Positions 1-12,345 are shown, counted from the first letter of the stretch. The stretch is DNA of 64,000 nt from Tenrec ecaudatus (GCF_050624435.1 NC_134539.1:146478025-146542024); one strand, 5' to 3'. Notes: generated by a model not told the origin, from the letters alone. A program made the numbers and translations.

Positions 1-625
1 AGCGACTTCCTAATAGACGCCTGACTGTGCAGGTGCAAACATTTTAGCGACAGGAAAACTGGGTTTGAATTCGCCTCTCTGAGTTGAAATGCCTGTTCTT
101 TTTGCACTTGGTCTTCCTCCCTTGGGGGGACTCAGAGAGGTGAGGTCATCCCATGACTTAGACTGGATGGGCACTTGAGCAGGTTTTAAATGTGTTCTAG
201 AAGCCTCAGTGTTGGGGTTCGGCAGGGTGCTGGGGAACTGACCAAGCAGCAGGATTTAGTCCTTGGCATTTTATCTGTCCATCTTTAGACAGACTAGTGA
301 TCCCTACCGGAGCCTTGGCGCTGGCATTCTCGGCTGCACGCTTCCTTAGACGGGCCTGCTTCTCTCCAGAAGCTATAGAACATGTTCAGCTCTTATAGAA
401 AGAGCAAGTGTGTTCCTAGGCCGGATGCTGGCTCTTCAAGGCTCTGGCTTTACGAGAATGAGCAGTTCCTAGCGGTTTTTTGGGGGTGCTGATGCTGGAC
501 TCCATTTTGGGAGGAGTAGTTAAGTCTAGGAAACAATGGTCGTAGCTTTTAAGAACTAAAACAGGTGAGAATGACTAGTAACTTCTCTTCATACCCCCCC
601 ACCCCCCATTTCTTCTTTACCACAG
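1..625 (+). other. GNA13: GNA13 intron 1, 3' end
   Basis: This stretch ends in a polypyrimidine tract (C-rich at about 593-607, then T-rich) and a CACAG acceptor at 621-625, directly before exon 2. No other gene or clear repeat was recognised in it. Exon 1, which carries the N-terminus and the P-loop, lies upstream of the window. Confidence 0.8.
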
Positions 626-852
626 GTATGAGGGTACTAGTAGATGCTCGAGAGAAACTTCATATTCCGTGGGGTGATCATTCAAACCAGTTCCACGGAG
701 ACAAGATGATGGCGTTTGACACCCGCTCGCCCATGGTGGCCCAGGGCATGGTGGAGACAACGGTGTTTTTGGAATACCTCCCTGCCATCCGAGCGCTTTG
801 GGCAGACAGTGGCATACAGAATGCTTATGACCGGCGCCGAGAATTCCAACTG
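626..852 (+). CDS. GNA13: GNA13 exon 2 (Galpha13 helical-domain segment)
   Basis: Exon 2 of the heterotrimeric G-protein subunit Galpha13, which couples GPCRs to RhoGEFs such as p115-RhoGEF and LARG at the plasma membrane. The frame is open from GMRVLVDAREKLHIPWGD to NAYDRRREFQL, matching residues 95-170 of the 377-residue family protein, within the alpha-helical domain that covers the nucleotide. The acceptor is cag|GT with the first codon split after one base (phase 1). The exon ends CTG|gtaaga in phase 0, compatible with exon 3. Against human Galpha13 as I remember it there are about seven changes, clustered between GDHSNQFHGDK and FLEYLPAIR; the rest is identical. There are no stops or frameshifts. 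The G-alpha paralogue GNA12 fits less well. Confidence 0.95.
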
Positions 853-1206
853 GTAAGAGACTTGATCCTTTAAAATACTGTGGCTTGATTTTAATGATTA
901 ATGGCATTTAGTCATACTTGTTTTTAGCCCATTTTTCCTGTGCCTTCCAAGGTACACGGTGTCCAGAATTGGGGCCTCGGAAATTTTGTTATACTGTAAG
1001 TCTCGGGGGTTAGAGACGAACTTGGATCAACTGTGGATAACCCCTTATTGACCCTATTATTGGTGTGCCCTCATGTGGAAAGAGAGTATCCCTGCTGGGG
1101 CACAGCTCGCTTCGTCATCCCCTTCTTCTTCACCTGCTGCGCCTGCCTGCAGCTTTTAGGCCATTGACGAGACTTCCCATCTTTTCTTGCACTCCGAGCG
1201 AATCCT

Positions 1207-1395
1207 CTGCCACCAAGATGATTCTAACTCAGAGCCTGCCCTCAGGGACACAGTAGAAGTCCCTGTAGGGTTCCCAAGGTTACCTTTTCATGGAAGCAGC
1301 CTGCTGCCTATGTTTCCTGTGGAGCAGCAGGGGTTCAAACCACTGGCCTGTGTGAGCAGCCAAGCACTTTGACACCTGCACCACCAGGGCCCTCC
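1207..1395 (-). repeat. AfroSINE, full length
   Basis: Reverse-complement SINE. The RTE-like tail lies at the left (ccaccaagatgattctaact) and the tRNA-like head at the right (acctgcaccaccagggccct), with a B-box-like ggttcaaac between them. Confidence 0.75.
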
Positions 1396-1409
1396 TAGCA
1401 CTAAGTCAT

Positions 1410-1574
1410 TCCAATCCCACGACCATGGGTCGAATTCAACTCATACGGGCTGTGGGACAGAGCAGGACTCCCCTGTGGGTTTGTGAGGCTCCCCCTCCAT
1501 GGGGGCAGAAAGCCTCGTCGTTCTCCCTGGTGCGTTCTGACCTTGGGGTTAGCAGCCCAGTGCCTAGCGCTCCT
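1410..1574 (-). repeat. AfroSINE
   Basis: Second reverse-oriented copy immediately beside the previous one, with a tail-side tcgaattcaactcata and a truncated head at gcccagtgcctagcgctcct. Confidence 0.7.
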
Positions 1575-3250
1575 GTCCTGGACGAAAGTGGGGCCGAACT
1601 AAGAACAGTGTACCTGTCCGCTGTAACAACCAGTTGGCCTGAAAGACACACTTGGGGATGGGTGGTTCATCACCCATAGACGCTCTGTGTGTACGAGCGC
1701 GCTTCAAAGTGTTCTTGGGAAAATGGAAAGAGAAGGGACTTTGTTTTTTTTTCTTTTTGGAAGCCCTTTCGTCTGTAAGCTTTTACTAACAATATGGTAA
1801 CCAGATTTTGTGAAGCTGTTCTATTTAATTGGTCATATTTCCCACTTTGAAAGTTGTGATTCTCATAGGTATTTTCTCCTAATTTATTCTTTTTAAAAAT
1901 TCTTTTTGGAAAGTCATTTTCTCCCAATTATAATGATGATATTAACCCTCCTAAAATTAGCCCCTGGATCTAGTTGTGCAGATGTGCAACATAGAAGGGA
2001 CTCAAAAACCCAAACAAACCACGGGACAGTTCGGTTTTCTTTTAATTCCGTTGTTCCGTGAACTTTCTGAAGCCACCTATAGCAATCAGGAGTGCTTGTT
2101 TTGTTGGACAGCTTGGTGTAGCACAGAGGGAGATTGACATTTGTAATCAGACTTAACAGAAAATGTGCTTTTTATGGTTCTGCATTTTTGTTTTAGACTC
2201 TTAACCACACAGCATAGAATGTTCCTTATTGAAAGCAAAATAATTTCTTTTACATTTATTTATTCCTCCCAGCGGTGAACGAGACAGCCCATTAATACTG
2301 GTAGCAGTTCGATAGCATTGAAGAGTGAGTACACAAGAGAGGCTCTGATCCAGGTTAGAGAGAGAGAAAGAATAATATAAGAGATTTTTAATCGAGTGAT
2401 TTTTAATTTCCTTATGAAAGCTTGGGTTGAATTGGGGGTTTTATTTATCTCGGCAGCGATTGCAATCTGGGCTCGTGTACAGGTTGGATGTAGTTCAGAT
2501 CCCAAATGTCTAAGTGTCCTGTGATCAGGATCAAGTGACAGTGAAAAGTAAAAGTGCTTAGAAAGTTATGGGATGATGTCACCCACACGGCAGTGCTCCA
2601 CATGCATGGGTGTGGTCAGGGAGTGGGCTACAGCCAGCAGCTTGCCCTCTTAATGTTTTTCCCGAAGCCGCCTTGGGTGGTACGTTTCCGAGAAAATCTT
2701 CATGATCACTTTATGAAGAACTAAAATCTTAATCCTAATTTTCTTTGAATCATGGCTCTTATCTTCTCTGTATCTAGTCTCTTCATCCTCCCATTTCTGG
2801 AAGGCAGGGACTGCCTTGCTCTGCTGTTAATGGAGGCAGTGGCACCAGGGCATGTGGGGAATTAGGAGTTTGACGTTCGAGAGGTCTCCATCCATTTCCT
2901 GTACTTCTCCTGGTCTTTTGCCCTCTGGCCAGTTTTCTCTCCTTTGCAGCCCTCTGCATTGTTTTCTCAGGCCTCTGCTCAGCCCTCCCGCCCGGGAGGC
3001 ACCGTGTGCCTGGGACAAGGGCACATACTGCTGCAGCCTACTCAGCGCTCGGCCGGAAAGTTCCACGTTTGACTGGAATACATTTCATGGGAGTTGGGTT
3101 GCGCCAGCTTCTCTCAGATTTTGAATCTCACAGCCTCATGTCACGTCACAAGGTTCAGAACACACTCCTCGGCAGTGTTTTCTCACGAAGAGCAGGTAGG
3201 TCAAACCACACAGGATGAGGGACCCGCCTGGCTCTTGACTTGAGCCAGCC

Positions 3251-3295
3251 GATGCTGAAGAGCAAAAAAGGGCTGGAGCCAGAGGAGGGAAAGGA

Positions 3296-3330
<35 letters not shown>

Positions 3331-3515
3331 CACACATCCATTGCTGGAGAGCAAAAAGGGCTGGAGCCAGAGGGAAAGGAACACACACACACACACACCA
3401 CACACCCACCCACCCACTACCCCCACCACCCCCACCCCCGATGCTGGAGAGCAAAAAAGGACTGGAGCCAGAGGAGGGAAAGGAACACACACACACCACA
3501 CACCCCCCTCCCTCC
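3251..3515. repeat. Compound minisatellite: 45-bp unit plus CA tracts
   Basis: Three copies of a unit starting gatgctggagagcaaaaaag and ending ggagggaaaggaa begin at 3251, 3339 and 3440. Each is followed by a CA-rich tract of different length, the first the longest (about 3297-3336). Confidence 0.9.
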
Positions 3516-4535
3516 AAAGGAACAGGGCAAGATGTAGATACTAAGCTCCTGTAGGTAGGGGCTTTGTCCTTAGCATATGCTGGGCGTGGTTAACAGCCCC
3601 TGTGCGTCTGCTCGGGGAGTATGTTCAATCAAACGACTACCTTTCTTTTGGGTGAGGTGGGTGCCTAGGGTAGCTAGGGTGCCTAGCTGTGTTTTCCACA
3701 CCCCTCACACGTGGATTGGGCTCCAAGTGTTTGCTGCTGCCCCTCATCCTGGTCTCTGGCTTGGGGTTGTTGGCATTTGGCCAGGGCTCATCCATCCCCT
3801 TGGAACCTCTTGGGATATGCCTTGTCTGCCTTTCGCCCCTCGTGCCCTAGCTTAGGGCCTAGTACTCACTTTATCTCTGTAACTCTTGACCCTCCCTCCA
3901 AGCCCTGTGGTTCTTTGAGGAGAGAGACAATCTGCATTCAGTTTCTTCTGAGAAAGGGATTATTTCCAACTAGTTTCCTTCATTTTCTGCAATCCTACTT
4001 TCTTTGCTATGAAATCTAGCCGCGCACAGTCTTGAATCATGGCTAGAAATAGGAAACGTCAGGGGAAATGGGAAGAGTTGACAAAGAAAGTAACTAAAAC
4101 TGGCCCTTTAGTTTCTCTGAATGATTGCTTATTAAATTTATTCCTCCCTGGCTCCCCCTTACAGATATTGTGTCTATGATGCAGGGCCGCCCGCACTCCG
4201 TCTTTCAGGCAAGGGCTCGGGGTCAACCTCACAGCTTGGGTGTGGGTGTTCAGACCACTGTGTTAACAAGACCTTTGGGTACAAGTGTGTTTTCTCGTCC
4301 AGGGCCCCAAAGGCAAACGTTTCCTTTTCTGGTTGGTTCTTCTGGGTGTGAGCGAAGTAGCTTTGCAGAAAAAGAAAAACAAGATGGTGATAGTTGCGGG
4401 CGCCTGTCTAGTTCTTCTCACCTGCACCCCTGGGGGGCTAGTAAACCCTAAGAAGTACGGTCTCTGCTAGTACTGGGCAAAGCTTGTAACATTTTGCCTT
4501 GGTGAAGTCCATTTAGTGTCGCCTGGCACAGCACT

Positions 4536-4741
4536 GGAGGCCTGGTGGCGCAGCGGTCACAAGTTGAGCTGCTAACTGCAAGGGCCGCAGCTCAAAACCA
4601 CAGGCTGCTCCCTAGGAGGACGGGCCTTCTAGTCCCTCAGAGCTCCGTCTCAGAGACTCACGGGAGCAGTTCTGTCTGGTCCTGTAGGGTTGCTCTGAGC
4701 GGCCATCCACTCGATGGCAATGAGTTTGGTTTTGGTTTGGT
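4536..4741 (+). repeat. AfroSINE, full length
   Basis: Head ggaggcctggtggcgcagcg, internal ctaactgcaagg, and tail ctcgatggcaatgagtttgg followed by a TTTGG-rich end. Confidence 0.85.
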
Positions 4742-5566
4742 GACAGCACTAAAGAGATAGTCATTCTTGAGGTGACAGTCGGGAAGTTGGTAACTGACCA
4801 AAGAGACTGGGGTGGTGGGTGGCTTAGAAGTGATATGAGAATAGGAAATAGAGCATTTACGAGGCTCACCATGTGTCCCAGAGTCACTGCCAGGGACTTG
4901 TTCTTGCATGGAGAACTTAACTTAGAAATTCACGTGTATAAGCCGAACGGCATGGAACTGGTGATGTGTAGGCCGGGAGCATGCGTGTGACAGTGGAGGC
5001 ACGCCCTGCAGCTTCCTCGTTTTCTATAAACGGTTGTGCTTTGTCAGCGTTAGTGTAACGTTCTATAAAGACCAGGCTCCGTGTAGTTCCTGAAATCAAA
5101 ACCGTCTCTGGGTTGCTCAGGGTTCCTTCGTTTTCCTCACCCCCACGGTAGAGGCTGTACTGGAGGATAGTTGAGGCTCCTCAACACCGACGCGGAGTTA
5201 GTTGATTCATTACGGTAGAGCCACCCTCAGCCTGGGTTCCAGAGATAGCCTGTAGCTTCAGGCATTGGCTGAAAGACGGGCCCAGTTTGGGCTGAGGTTT
5301 ATCTCTGTTTGTAGCATGTTATACGCTTGAATATGATGGAATGAAGGCGTTTGTTTATTTTTTAACATTAACTTGATTTTCTTAAAGAAAAAGAAAAGGT
5401 CATTTGGTCAGTACCCTCATTTGTACACTATTAGATTTCCATTGGAGAAGGGTCCAGCCATTATTTCAAGTAAGCACTTGACCATGAGTTGCTAATGTCC
5501 TCGGGAGTGTCCACTGGGTCTAGGGTGACGGTAAAAACTTTACAGCACATCCAACATAAAGCCCGC

Positions 5567-5736
5567 TGGCTGCCAGTCCAATCTGATTCTCAGCGACCCT
5601 ATACAAGAGAGTACAACTGCCCAGTAGTTTCCAATTACACACGTCTTTCTGGAAGCAGACTGCGACCCCTGCCCTCCTTGGAGCAGCTGCAAGGTTCGAA
5701 CTGCTGACCTCTTGGTGAGCAACTACCAGGGCTCCT
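5567..5736 (-). repeat. AfroSINE
   Basis: Reverse copy with agcgaccctata near the left and aactaccagggctcct at the right. A B-box-like ggttcgaactg lies at 5693-5703. Confidence 0.8.
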
Positions 5737-5789
5737 CCTGAAAAGCATGGAAATCAAGTGTGACAGAGAGATGGTAGCCCACGACGCCC

Positions 5790-5936
5790 ACTGCCAAGGT
5801 CAGTGAGTCCAACTCACAGCGACTCTATGAGGTGTAGGGTTTTTTATGAGATGTAAATCTTTAGGGGAGCAGACAGCCTCATCTTCCTCCTGAGGAGGGG
5901 CTGGTGGGCTGGCACTGCCAAGCTGGCAGTTAGTAA
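5790..5936 (-). repeat. AfroSINE, head-truncated
   Basis: Begins actgccaaggtcagtgagtc and runs to the internal ggggctggtgggctggcact; the extreme tRNA-like head is missing. Confidence 0.6.
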
Positions 5937-6604
5937 CTTAATGAAAGAGATTTTAAAATGTAGGTGTCTGTAGGGGAATTTGATTAGACTAATGTAACTA
6001 TATTTTTTGCACACTTGGGGAACCCAGCACTATGGTGACACATGATGGATACATCCCTCTGGGGAGGGTGTTTTGGCAGGTGTGTGCAGTCTTAATACAG
6101 CTCTGTGAGCTTGAGTTGCATCCTGTTGCCGTTCACATGTGAGGTGGGGGAGGTTGTGGAAAGTCTGAGCCCTGGGCTTGGAATTATAAAACTGCAACTC
6201 TCTATCTTTAATTGCGAAACCAAGCTCGCTCGTGGGCCAGTGCTTTCTGCTGCTCTGACCGGGCCTATTAATAAATGCAAATAACGAAGCGAGGGGCCAA
6301 GGAAATTGTTTTGTTATGCAAAGTTGATGTTCATTTCTGAACTCTCAGAAGGTGAGTTTGACTTAGGAAAAAGGTTTACAAACGCCCAAAAAAGCAAAGT
6401 GGCCCAAGGCAGAAGCCCAGCCAAACTGGGAATGGATTCCCATCGGCCCCAAACAGGTGCCAGCTTCTTGTTCCGGAGGTCAAGTTGCTGTGCTCAGAAG
6501 CTTCTGCTTATTTAACACCCTACACTCCATAACCATTGCTTTGTACTTTTCAAAGCTATGTTGGACGTTGTCATGTTAAAACTACAGTCACCCCGGGAGA
6601 GCCA

Positions 6605-6700
6605 GGATAGGTGATACTGTCCCCATTTCACAGCCTGAAAACACTGAGATGCAGAGAGAGCTTAAATGAGCTCCTTCAGATCTCAGAACTAGTCCTTGAT
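6605..6700 (+). repeat. MIR-like SINE fragment
   Basis: The order ccccatttcacagcctgaaa, actgagatgcagagag, cttaaatgagctcctt matches the MIR core. The copy is old and diverged. Confidence 0.55.
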
Positions 6701-7614
6701 AATGGGAGAGACCCTGGGATCTTGGCCCTCCTCCCAGCCCAGCCTCTGGCCGCCAGGCCGTTCTGTAGATCCACAAACCTGTGTGTAGAGTGCTCCTCTC
6801 TCCCGTCATTCTAAGTGTGATCACCATGCCCACCCGCATCCAGATAGTTTTCACTCCTGTCGTAAGCAAGCTACCAGCACATTAGTTTACGCTTGTGTAA
6901 GATTTTATTGATCATATGTAACACTGATACTCACGCGGTTCCTTTTTAACCATTTGCAGCCTTCACAATATCGTTGTGCCATTTCTTTTTCGCTCTAACC
7001 TTCATGGACACTGCTATAGCTACTACCCAGAGGTGGTCCAGCTCCCCCGGGACCATTTCAGGGAGGGTGGTGCGCCACTGGGCAGCGATCCCTTCTGCTG
7101 CGTCCAGGTTTGCTGTGAGCGGGAAGTGACTCGGGGCACCTAACAGCACCACCCCAGACCCCTGTCGTGCTAAAGGCTCCGTTGATGCCTCCGCTCTGGG
7201 AGAGCTGGCTGTGTTGTGATCAGAACAGATGTCGTGGTGGCAGGTTCTGTGAGAGAGCCAGTCACCATACTCCTTTCTGGGCAGTGCCATCCGGAAATGA
7301 GCATGAGTCCAGCCTGCCCATACCACTGTCTGTTGGCAAAGGGGGAGTTTAGAGCACTTTCTCCACCCCCCCCATGAGTTCCTTTGAGCCCCCTCCCAGG
7401 TTCCCCTGCTGCTGAGGGCCCCAGATTGTGCCTTGTCACTAGTGACTGCTCCAGGACAGAAACACCACTGGGAACCCCCTGTTCTAAGTGCACATTTTTG
7501 GAAAAGAGCTAAGATTTTTATCTTTATTTACTTTGCTTGCAAGTGTTTACTTTTTTCTAGCTACATAATAGCAATCAGTTTTGTCTCTCTCTCTCCTTTT
7601 TTTTTTAAGCCAGT

Positions 7615-7899
7615 GTGTTAACTTCCACCTTCTAAAACCAAAGCCCCATCATTGCAGTGGAGTTTGCTCCAGCTCAGGGACCCGGTGGGACGGAGTAGAG
7701 TTGTCCTGGAAGGGCTTCTGAGGCGGTCATCTTTAGGGATGCGGTGGCTGGGGGGCGGGTCACCGGCAGGGTTTGGGGATGCGGTGGCTGGGGGGCGGGT
7801 CACCGGCAGGGTTTGGGGATGCGGTGGCTGGGGGCGGGTCACCCGGCAGGGTTTGGTTAGCAGATGAGTGCTTAGCCACGTGCCACCGGGGCTCCTCCA
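7615..7899 (-). repeat. AfroSINE expanded by an internal minisatellite
   Basis: The reverse SINE outline is visible at both ends (cggagtagagttgtcctgga at the left, acgtgccaccggggctcct at the right), but its middle has been amplified into the 40-bp repeat at 7736-7856. Confidence 0.7.
7736..7856. repeat. 40-bp minisatellite, 3 units
   Basis: Units containing gcggtggctggggggcgggt caccggcagg start at 7741, 7781 and 7821. The first two are identical and the third has lost a G and gained a C. Confidence 0.93.
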
Positions 7900-7959
7900 C
7901 CCTCGTTCGCAGAGCAGTGTTCAGATAGTCTGGTAGGGATCAAGGAAATGGTTTTGTTT

Positions 7960-8116
7960 AAAACTGGACTTTAAACTCAAGCGGAAAGCGGATTTTGAGA
8001 AGGATGAGAGCAACGAGTGTATAAGTGTGTTTTACACAATTTATGTATGTATGGATTGTGGTAAGAGTTGTATGAGCCTCAATCAAATGATTAAAAATAA
8101 ATAAAACTGGACTTTA
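7960..8116 (+). mobile_element. 5'-truncated LINE-like insertion with 14-bp target duplication
   Basis: Body 7974-8102 with an A-rich tail (aaaaataaataa), flanked by a perfect repeat aaaactggacttta at 7960-7973 and 8103-8116. A 5'-truncated 3' end, A-rich tail and direct flanking repeats are the marks of target-primed reverse transcription. The family shares its 3' end (tatggattgtggtaagagtt) with several other copies here and is probably an L1 3' UTR, though I cannot confirm the class. Confidence 0.88.
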
Positions 8117-9884
8117 GTGGCCAGGCTGAAGTTAACCTGTTGCTGCTCACAGGGTAGTTTAGTTTATCGTACTTTCCAACATTCTCTCTGTTCTTACATC
8201 AAAACAGACCCAGGAGATCGGTCCCCGGTACCTCACAGTCTTGGAGTTGACTCAGTGGGTAGTGGATGATGTTCTGTTTGCCTGCTCTGCTGTGGGGGCC
8301 GTGGCTGTGGCCGAGTCCCTCCTGAGGCGGTGGGCCCAGATTGTAAGACCAAATGATGGCCTGCACTTTTTACCTTCCACACAAATTCCAGAAAAGAAAA
8401 CCCTTCCTCAGGTGTGTGGAGCGGTTTCATCCATTGCCACACACTTCAGTGTGGGTTTAATGTGATGCTCTTGACGCCTGGGTGATGCTGGGCTTTGGTA
8501 CAGCAGGGAGCAGGTGAGCCTGCTCTGGCCACTCACCAAGTGTCCAGCCTGCCTCTGCGCGTCTCGCTGCGACTGTGTGAGATGGCCAGATTGCAGCCCC
8601 TGACAGCTCTCGTTGTGGGGATGAGATGACAGAACACCCTCGGCACAGTGCCTGGTGGACTCTCTGGGCTGTGGGCTAGCGTTCCTCATCCTTGCAGCCA
8701 GGACAGTGGCTTATTCGCAGCTTACAAGATAATAATAAGTCCTCTTAAGCTTTGATTTGTCTCACTCGGCTGAACAAATCGGGTTCATGATGACCACGGG
8801 AGAAGTCCGGCCTCTGTAAGCCGAGCATAGCCCCTGCGCCCTGGGCCCCAGGCTGAGTCTGCTAGGAAAGCAGCTCTGTCCAGATTTTACCCTGCCTGGT
8901 GCTTTCTCTCACATCGGCATGCACCCTCTGATTTGCCGGTTTTTCGCTACTTCGGCTTAGGTTGGCAGTATGTTTTACGTTTCCCCGATCAACATATAAA
9001 CTTGGAAAAAGAATGATTGCTTCATCTACTTCCTAACGGCCACAGTGAGGTCACTTCTGAAAGTCCTTTGCTTCTATTTTCATCTTAAACAAGTGAAACT
9101 TTATAAAGGGATGGGTCTGCATCTTCCTGGCTAGTCCTTGTATGCGTCTGTAAATGACTTCTGAATCGGGTCCAGTTCTTAGTACTCAGATGTGATGAGG
9201 ACAGTGAAGGAACTTTGAAAATGAGAGTATGCTTTGTTGATTCAGGGTGAGCTCTCCAGTTCAGCTTACGCAGTGAGATGATTGGGCAGAATTATTTAAT
9301 CGAGTGGAGATTTGGTGCCCGAAACCACAGTAGGGCAGGCAGAAGTGGCCCAATTCTTTTCTTGGGTTTGAGGCTGGCTCGAGCAGGCTGAGAAGGGAGC
9401 TACCTGTCTCACACCCTCAACTGCTGCCTCCCTGCTCTGGTCTCAGTGCCAGGCCCCCACACTCGCCTTCCCTCCCCCTTCCAGACTCTCCTGCCTTCTC
9501 CCTGCCAATCCCCAGGCCTACAATTGTCAGAGGTCCTGTGAGTACTCGGTAATGTGTTTTGACTTCTTGTTTCAGGTAAAAAGTTCCTTCTCTTTGTAAG
9601 CACAGTGCTTTTTTGTTTTGCTTTTAGAGTTTCATCTTGCTTTTTGTGAGCTGTTAGACATGCAGAGAAGTCTCACTTTTTTTCTCATGGTGTAAAACCA
9701 GTTTCATACATGCTTCCCATTCCCCCAGAAGGAGGGTACAAACCAAACCTCTTCTGTTCCCTTCCCGCCCTGCCCCGCCCTACCCCCTTTATACGTGAAT
9801 AAAGGGTGACAACTGTGAAGCTATCTTCAGGCCTTGTTAGCCTGCTAAGAGGACAGTGTTCTTTTCATCCTTCTGAAGAGGTTA

Positions 9885-10068
9885 AAAGCCTGGTGGCTCT
9901 GTGGTGACAGTGCTCGGCTGCCGACCTAAAGGTCCGCGGTTGGAACCTGCCAGCCGCTCTGCAGGAGAAAGATGCAGCAGTCCACGTCCATGAAGATGTA
10001 CAGCCTCGGGAACCGTGCCTGTGGGCCGGGGTCCCTGTGAGTCTGCAATGCGCTCAGAGGCAGTGGGC
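9885..10068 (+). repeat. AfroSINE
   Basis: Head aagcctggtggctctgtggt, internal cctgccagccgctctgcagg agaaag, and a diverged tail near ctcagaggcagtggg. Confidence 0.75.
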
Positions 10069-11997
10069 GAGAGACTTTCACTTTCCTTTTCGGAGTCCTG
10101 CTTCCTGTGCCCCATTCTCTGGGTCGCACTTCATTTCTCTGTTCATTCAGTAGGGCTAAATCCTTCAGTAGATGGTGTAGAAGTCTGTCCCAGCCTGTGA
10201 TTGTCCTTTAGGCTACACAGTGCGACGTTTGCTTGTGTCCATGTACTGAGCCCAGCAAAGTGAGTGGTGCCCGGCAGCTTCCCTGCGTTGCTGGCAGGCC
10301 GACCACAGGTTCTCTGCTTCTTGGGGCACAGCCAGTGGGGACAGGAAGGTGCTGTCGGCAGGCGTTTCTACTCGTGCCCAACATGCTCCCTCAACTCCTT
10401 TATGCAGGCTTTTTTGAAACCTAAATGATTGAGTGCTTTATACTTACAAGCTGCAAGTGCCGTTTCTCCTGGTTGACATCTTAAAGGAGAAATGTGAGCT
10501 CGGCGGTGCAGATCAGAAAACGAATGCAACGCAAATTATTTCTATTTTTAAGTCCGTTACTAACTTGCCACGTTTGCAGTGGGACTGCCTTAATTAGTTA
10601 CAGCTTCAAAAATGGTAGAGACTTTAAATGATTGTCATGTAAATGATACACATTTCAACTCTAGGCAAGGAGGAGTATATTTACTTCAGCTCTGTGAAAA
10701 TCCAGTTATGATCAAATGTTGCGACCAATTTTAAGGCTGGCGTTAACCACGTTGGCGAGAGAGCCAAGCTTCTGACTTGTATAGTGCCCTGAACATTTGA
10801 CCTTGAATGTGCTAGACTGTTGCTTTGACCAAGAAAGCTCTTTGATTAAGAAAACAATGTTTAGTCTGTAGGAGAGAGTTCTTTTTTGGTTAAGAGTATA
10901 CACAGCCATCAGATGTTTTCCCATAATTATGTTTTCTTACACTTACAAGTATTAAGAGCACTCTTATAAGCGTATTGGGTTTTTTATTCTGTCTCCTTGA
11001 CTTGGGCTACATTCTCTTGTGCTCAGCTGTGAAAGGCGCCATGGACAAAGAAGCCCTGGGAGCTGTGGAGGGGAGGCGGTTGGGATTCTGGTCGAGCGGG
11101 TTGGGGGTGAGGGGTGGACAGCGAGAGAGCCGTGTGTAACGGACAGACGACTGGGGTTTCTGGGGTAAACCAGCTGAGTGGATGGAGGCGTCTTCCCTGC
11201 AGTGAAGACTGTGGGAAAAGGGTTTGGGGGAAGATGGAGACTTGGAGCAGGTGAGACCTGAAGGTGGAGACAGCAGCTGGCCCTGCAGAACAGAGCCATT
11301 GTGAGCCGGCAGTGGGAGCTGAGAAGGTGTGTGTGTTCACGTGGCAGTTAGAGCCATTCAAGTTGGCACAGGTTGACCCAAGGAAAGGGTGTGAAAAACG
11401 AAGCGATGAGGGCATGTGTTGTCGAAGAATCACCCACCCTCGGAGGATGTTGAGACGAAAAGATGCTAGAAGAAATGGCCAGAAAAGTCAGGGAGATTTA
11501 GAATCATGTCATGTACACCAGAAAAGAGTTGGCAAGAAGAAAATGTGGTTAGTGACATCACGTGCCACTGAGTGGCCTAGTGAGGTTAAAAACTGATGTG
11601 CCCGTTGGTTTTGGCAGCAAGGAGGTTCCTGCTGGCGGGGTGGGTGACGCAAGGATGAAGAAGCTGGTCTGGAGGCTGCAGGAGGGAAGGCAGACGAGGC
11701 CGTGGAGCAGGCCCACTGGAAGTCAAGCCAACTGTCCTCACGCCCCTTCTTTCTGTAGTTGCCTCTACCGCCTGTCTCAGGTGGTGGTGGTTTTTCTGCC
11801 TGTTCCAAGTGTAAGGGGACATTACATTTATTTTTACCAAGTTCTCCAACTCCCATTCTGAGGAGTTAACTAATAACATTGTTAATCTGACAGGTCAGGC
11901 AAACACAGGACCATTTTTCCACTTTGTACTTGATTATTTCCCTTAGAATCATTTGCTATTTAGTGAGGGCAGTAACTTGATCTGTAGTACGCAGGGT

Positions 11998-12017
11998 ATT
12001 CATTCATTCATTCATTG
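11998..12017. repeat. (ATTC)n microsatellite
   Basis: About five tetranucleotide copies (tattcattcattcattcatt). Confidence 0.9.
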
Positions 12018-12199
12018 GTCTCTTCAGCAAGCATGAATCGACTACCTTCACATACTACATCCTGGACCCAGACTAGTTCCAAGAGACTCAAGGGAACTAT
12101 CTGTCTGGCTGCCTTGGGGGTGGGTAGAGGGCAGTGCCGACAGTGAGCAGTGGCTGCAGACGATGTGACAAATGGCATAAGGTGCAGGCTCTTCAGCCT

Positions 12200-12345
12200 C
12201 ACTGAGTGTTTACTGCAGGGAGGGCGTGGTTCTGCACTTGTCATGTCGCAGAGACGCACAGGCCTGCAGAGGTTAAGGAGTAGACAGGGCCGTGGCTCAT
12301 CTTGGCAATAGAGCCGGAGTCCAGAGTTGAGCGCTGCAGGAGGCT
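12200..12345 (+). repeat. MIR-like fragment
   Basis: Diverged MIR-type order: ctgagtgtttactgcaggg, then gcagaggttaagga, then ggcaatagagccggagtcca. Confidence 0.35.

Noticed and set aside
4536..4620. tRNA gene candidates at SINE heads (A-box and B-box-like motifs)
   Set aside because: The motifs belong to AfroSINE heads, which are tRNA-derived but do not fold into a complete tRNA, and they recur dozens of times.
6946..7326. 126-codon minus-strand open frame
   Set aside because: No recognisable protein, no splice or promoter context. It is a candidate only if transcripts are found.
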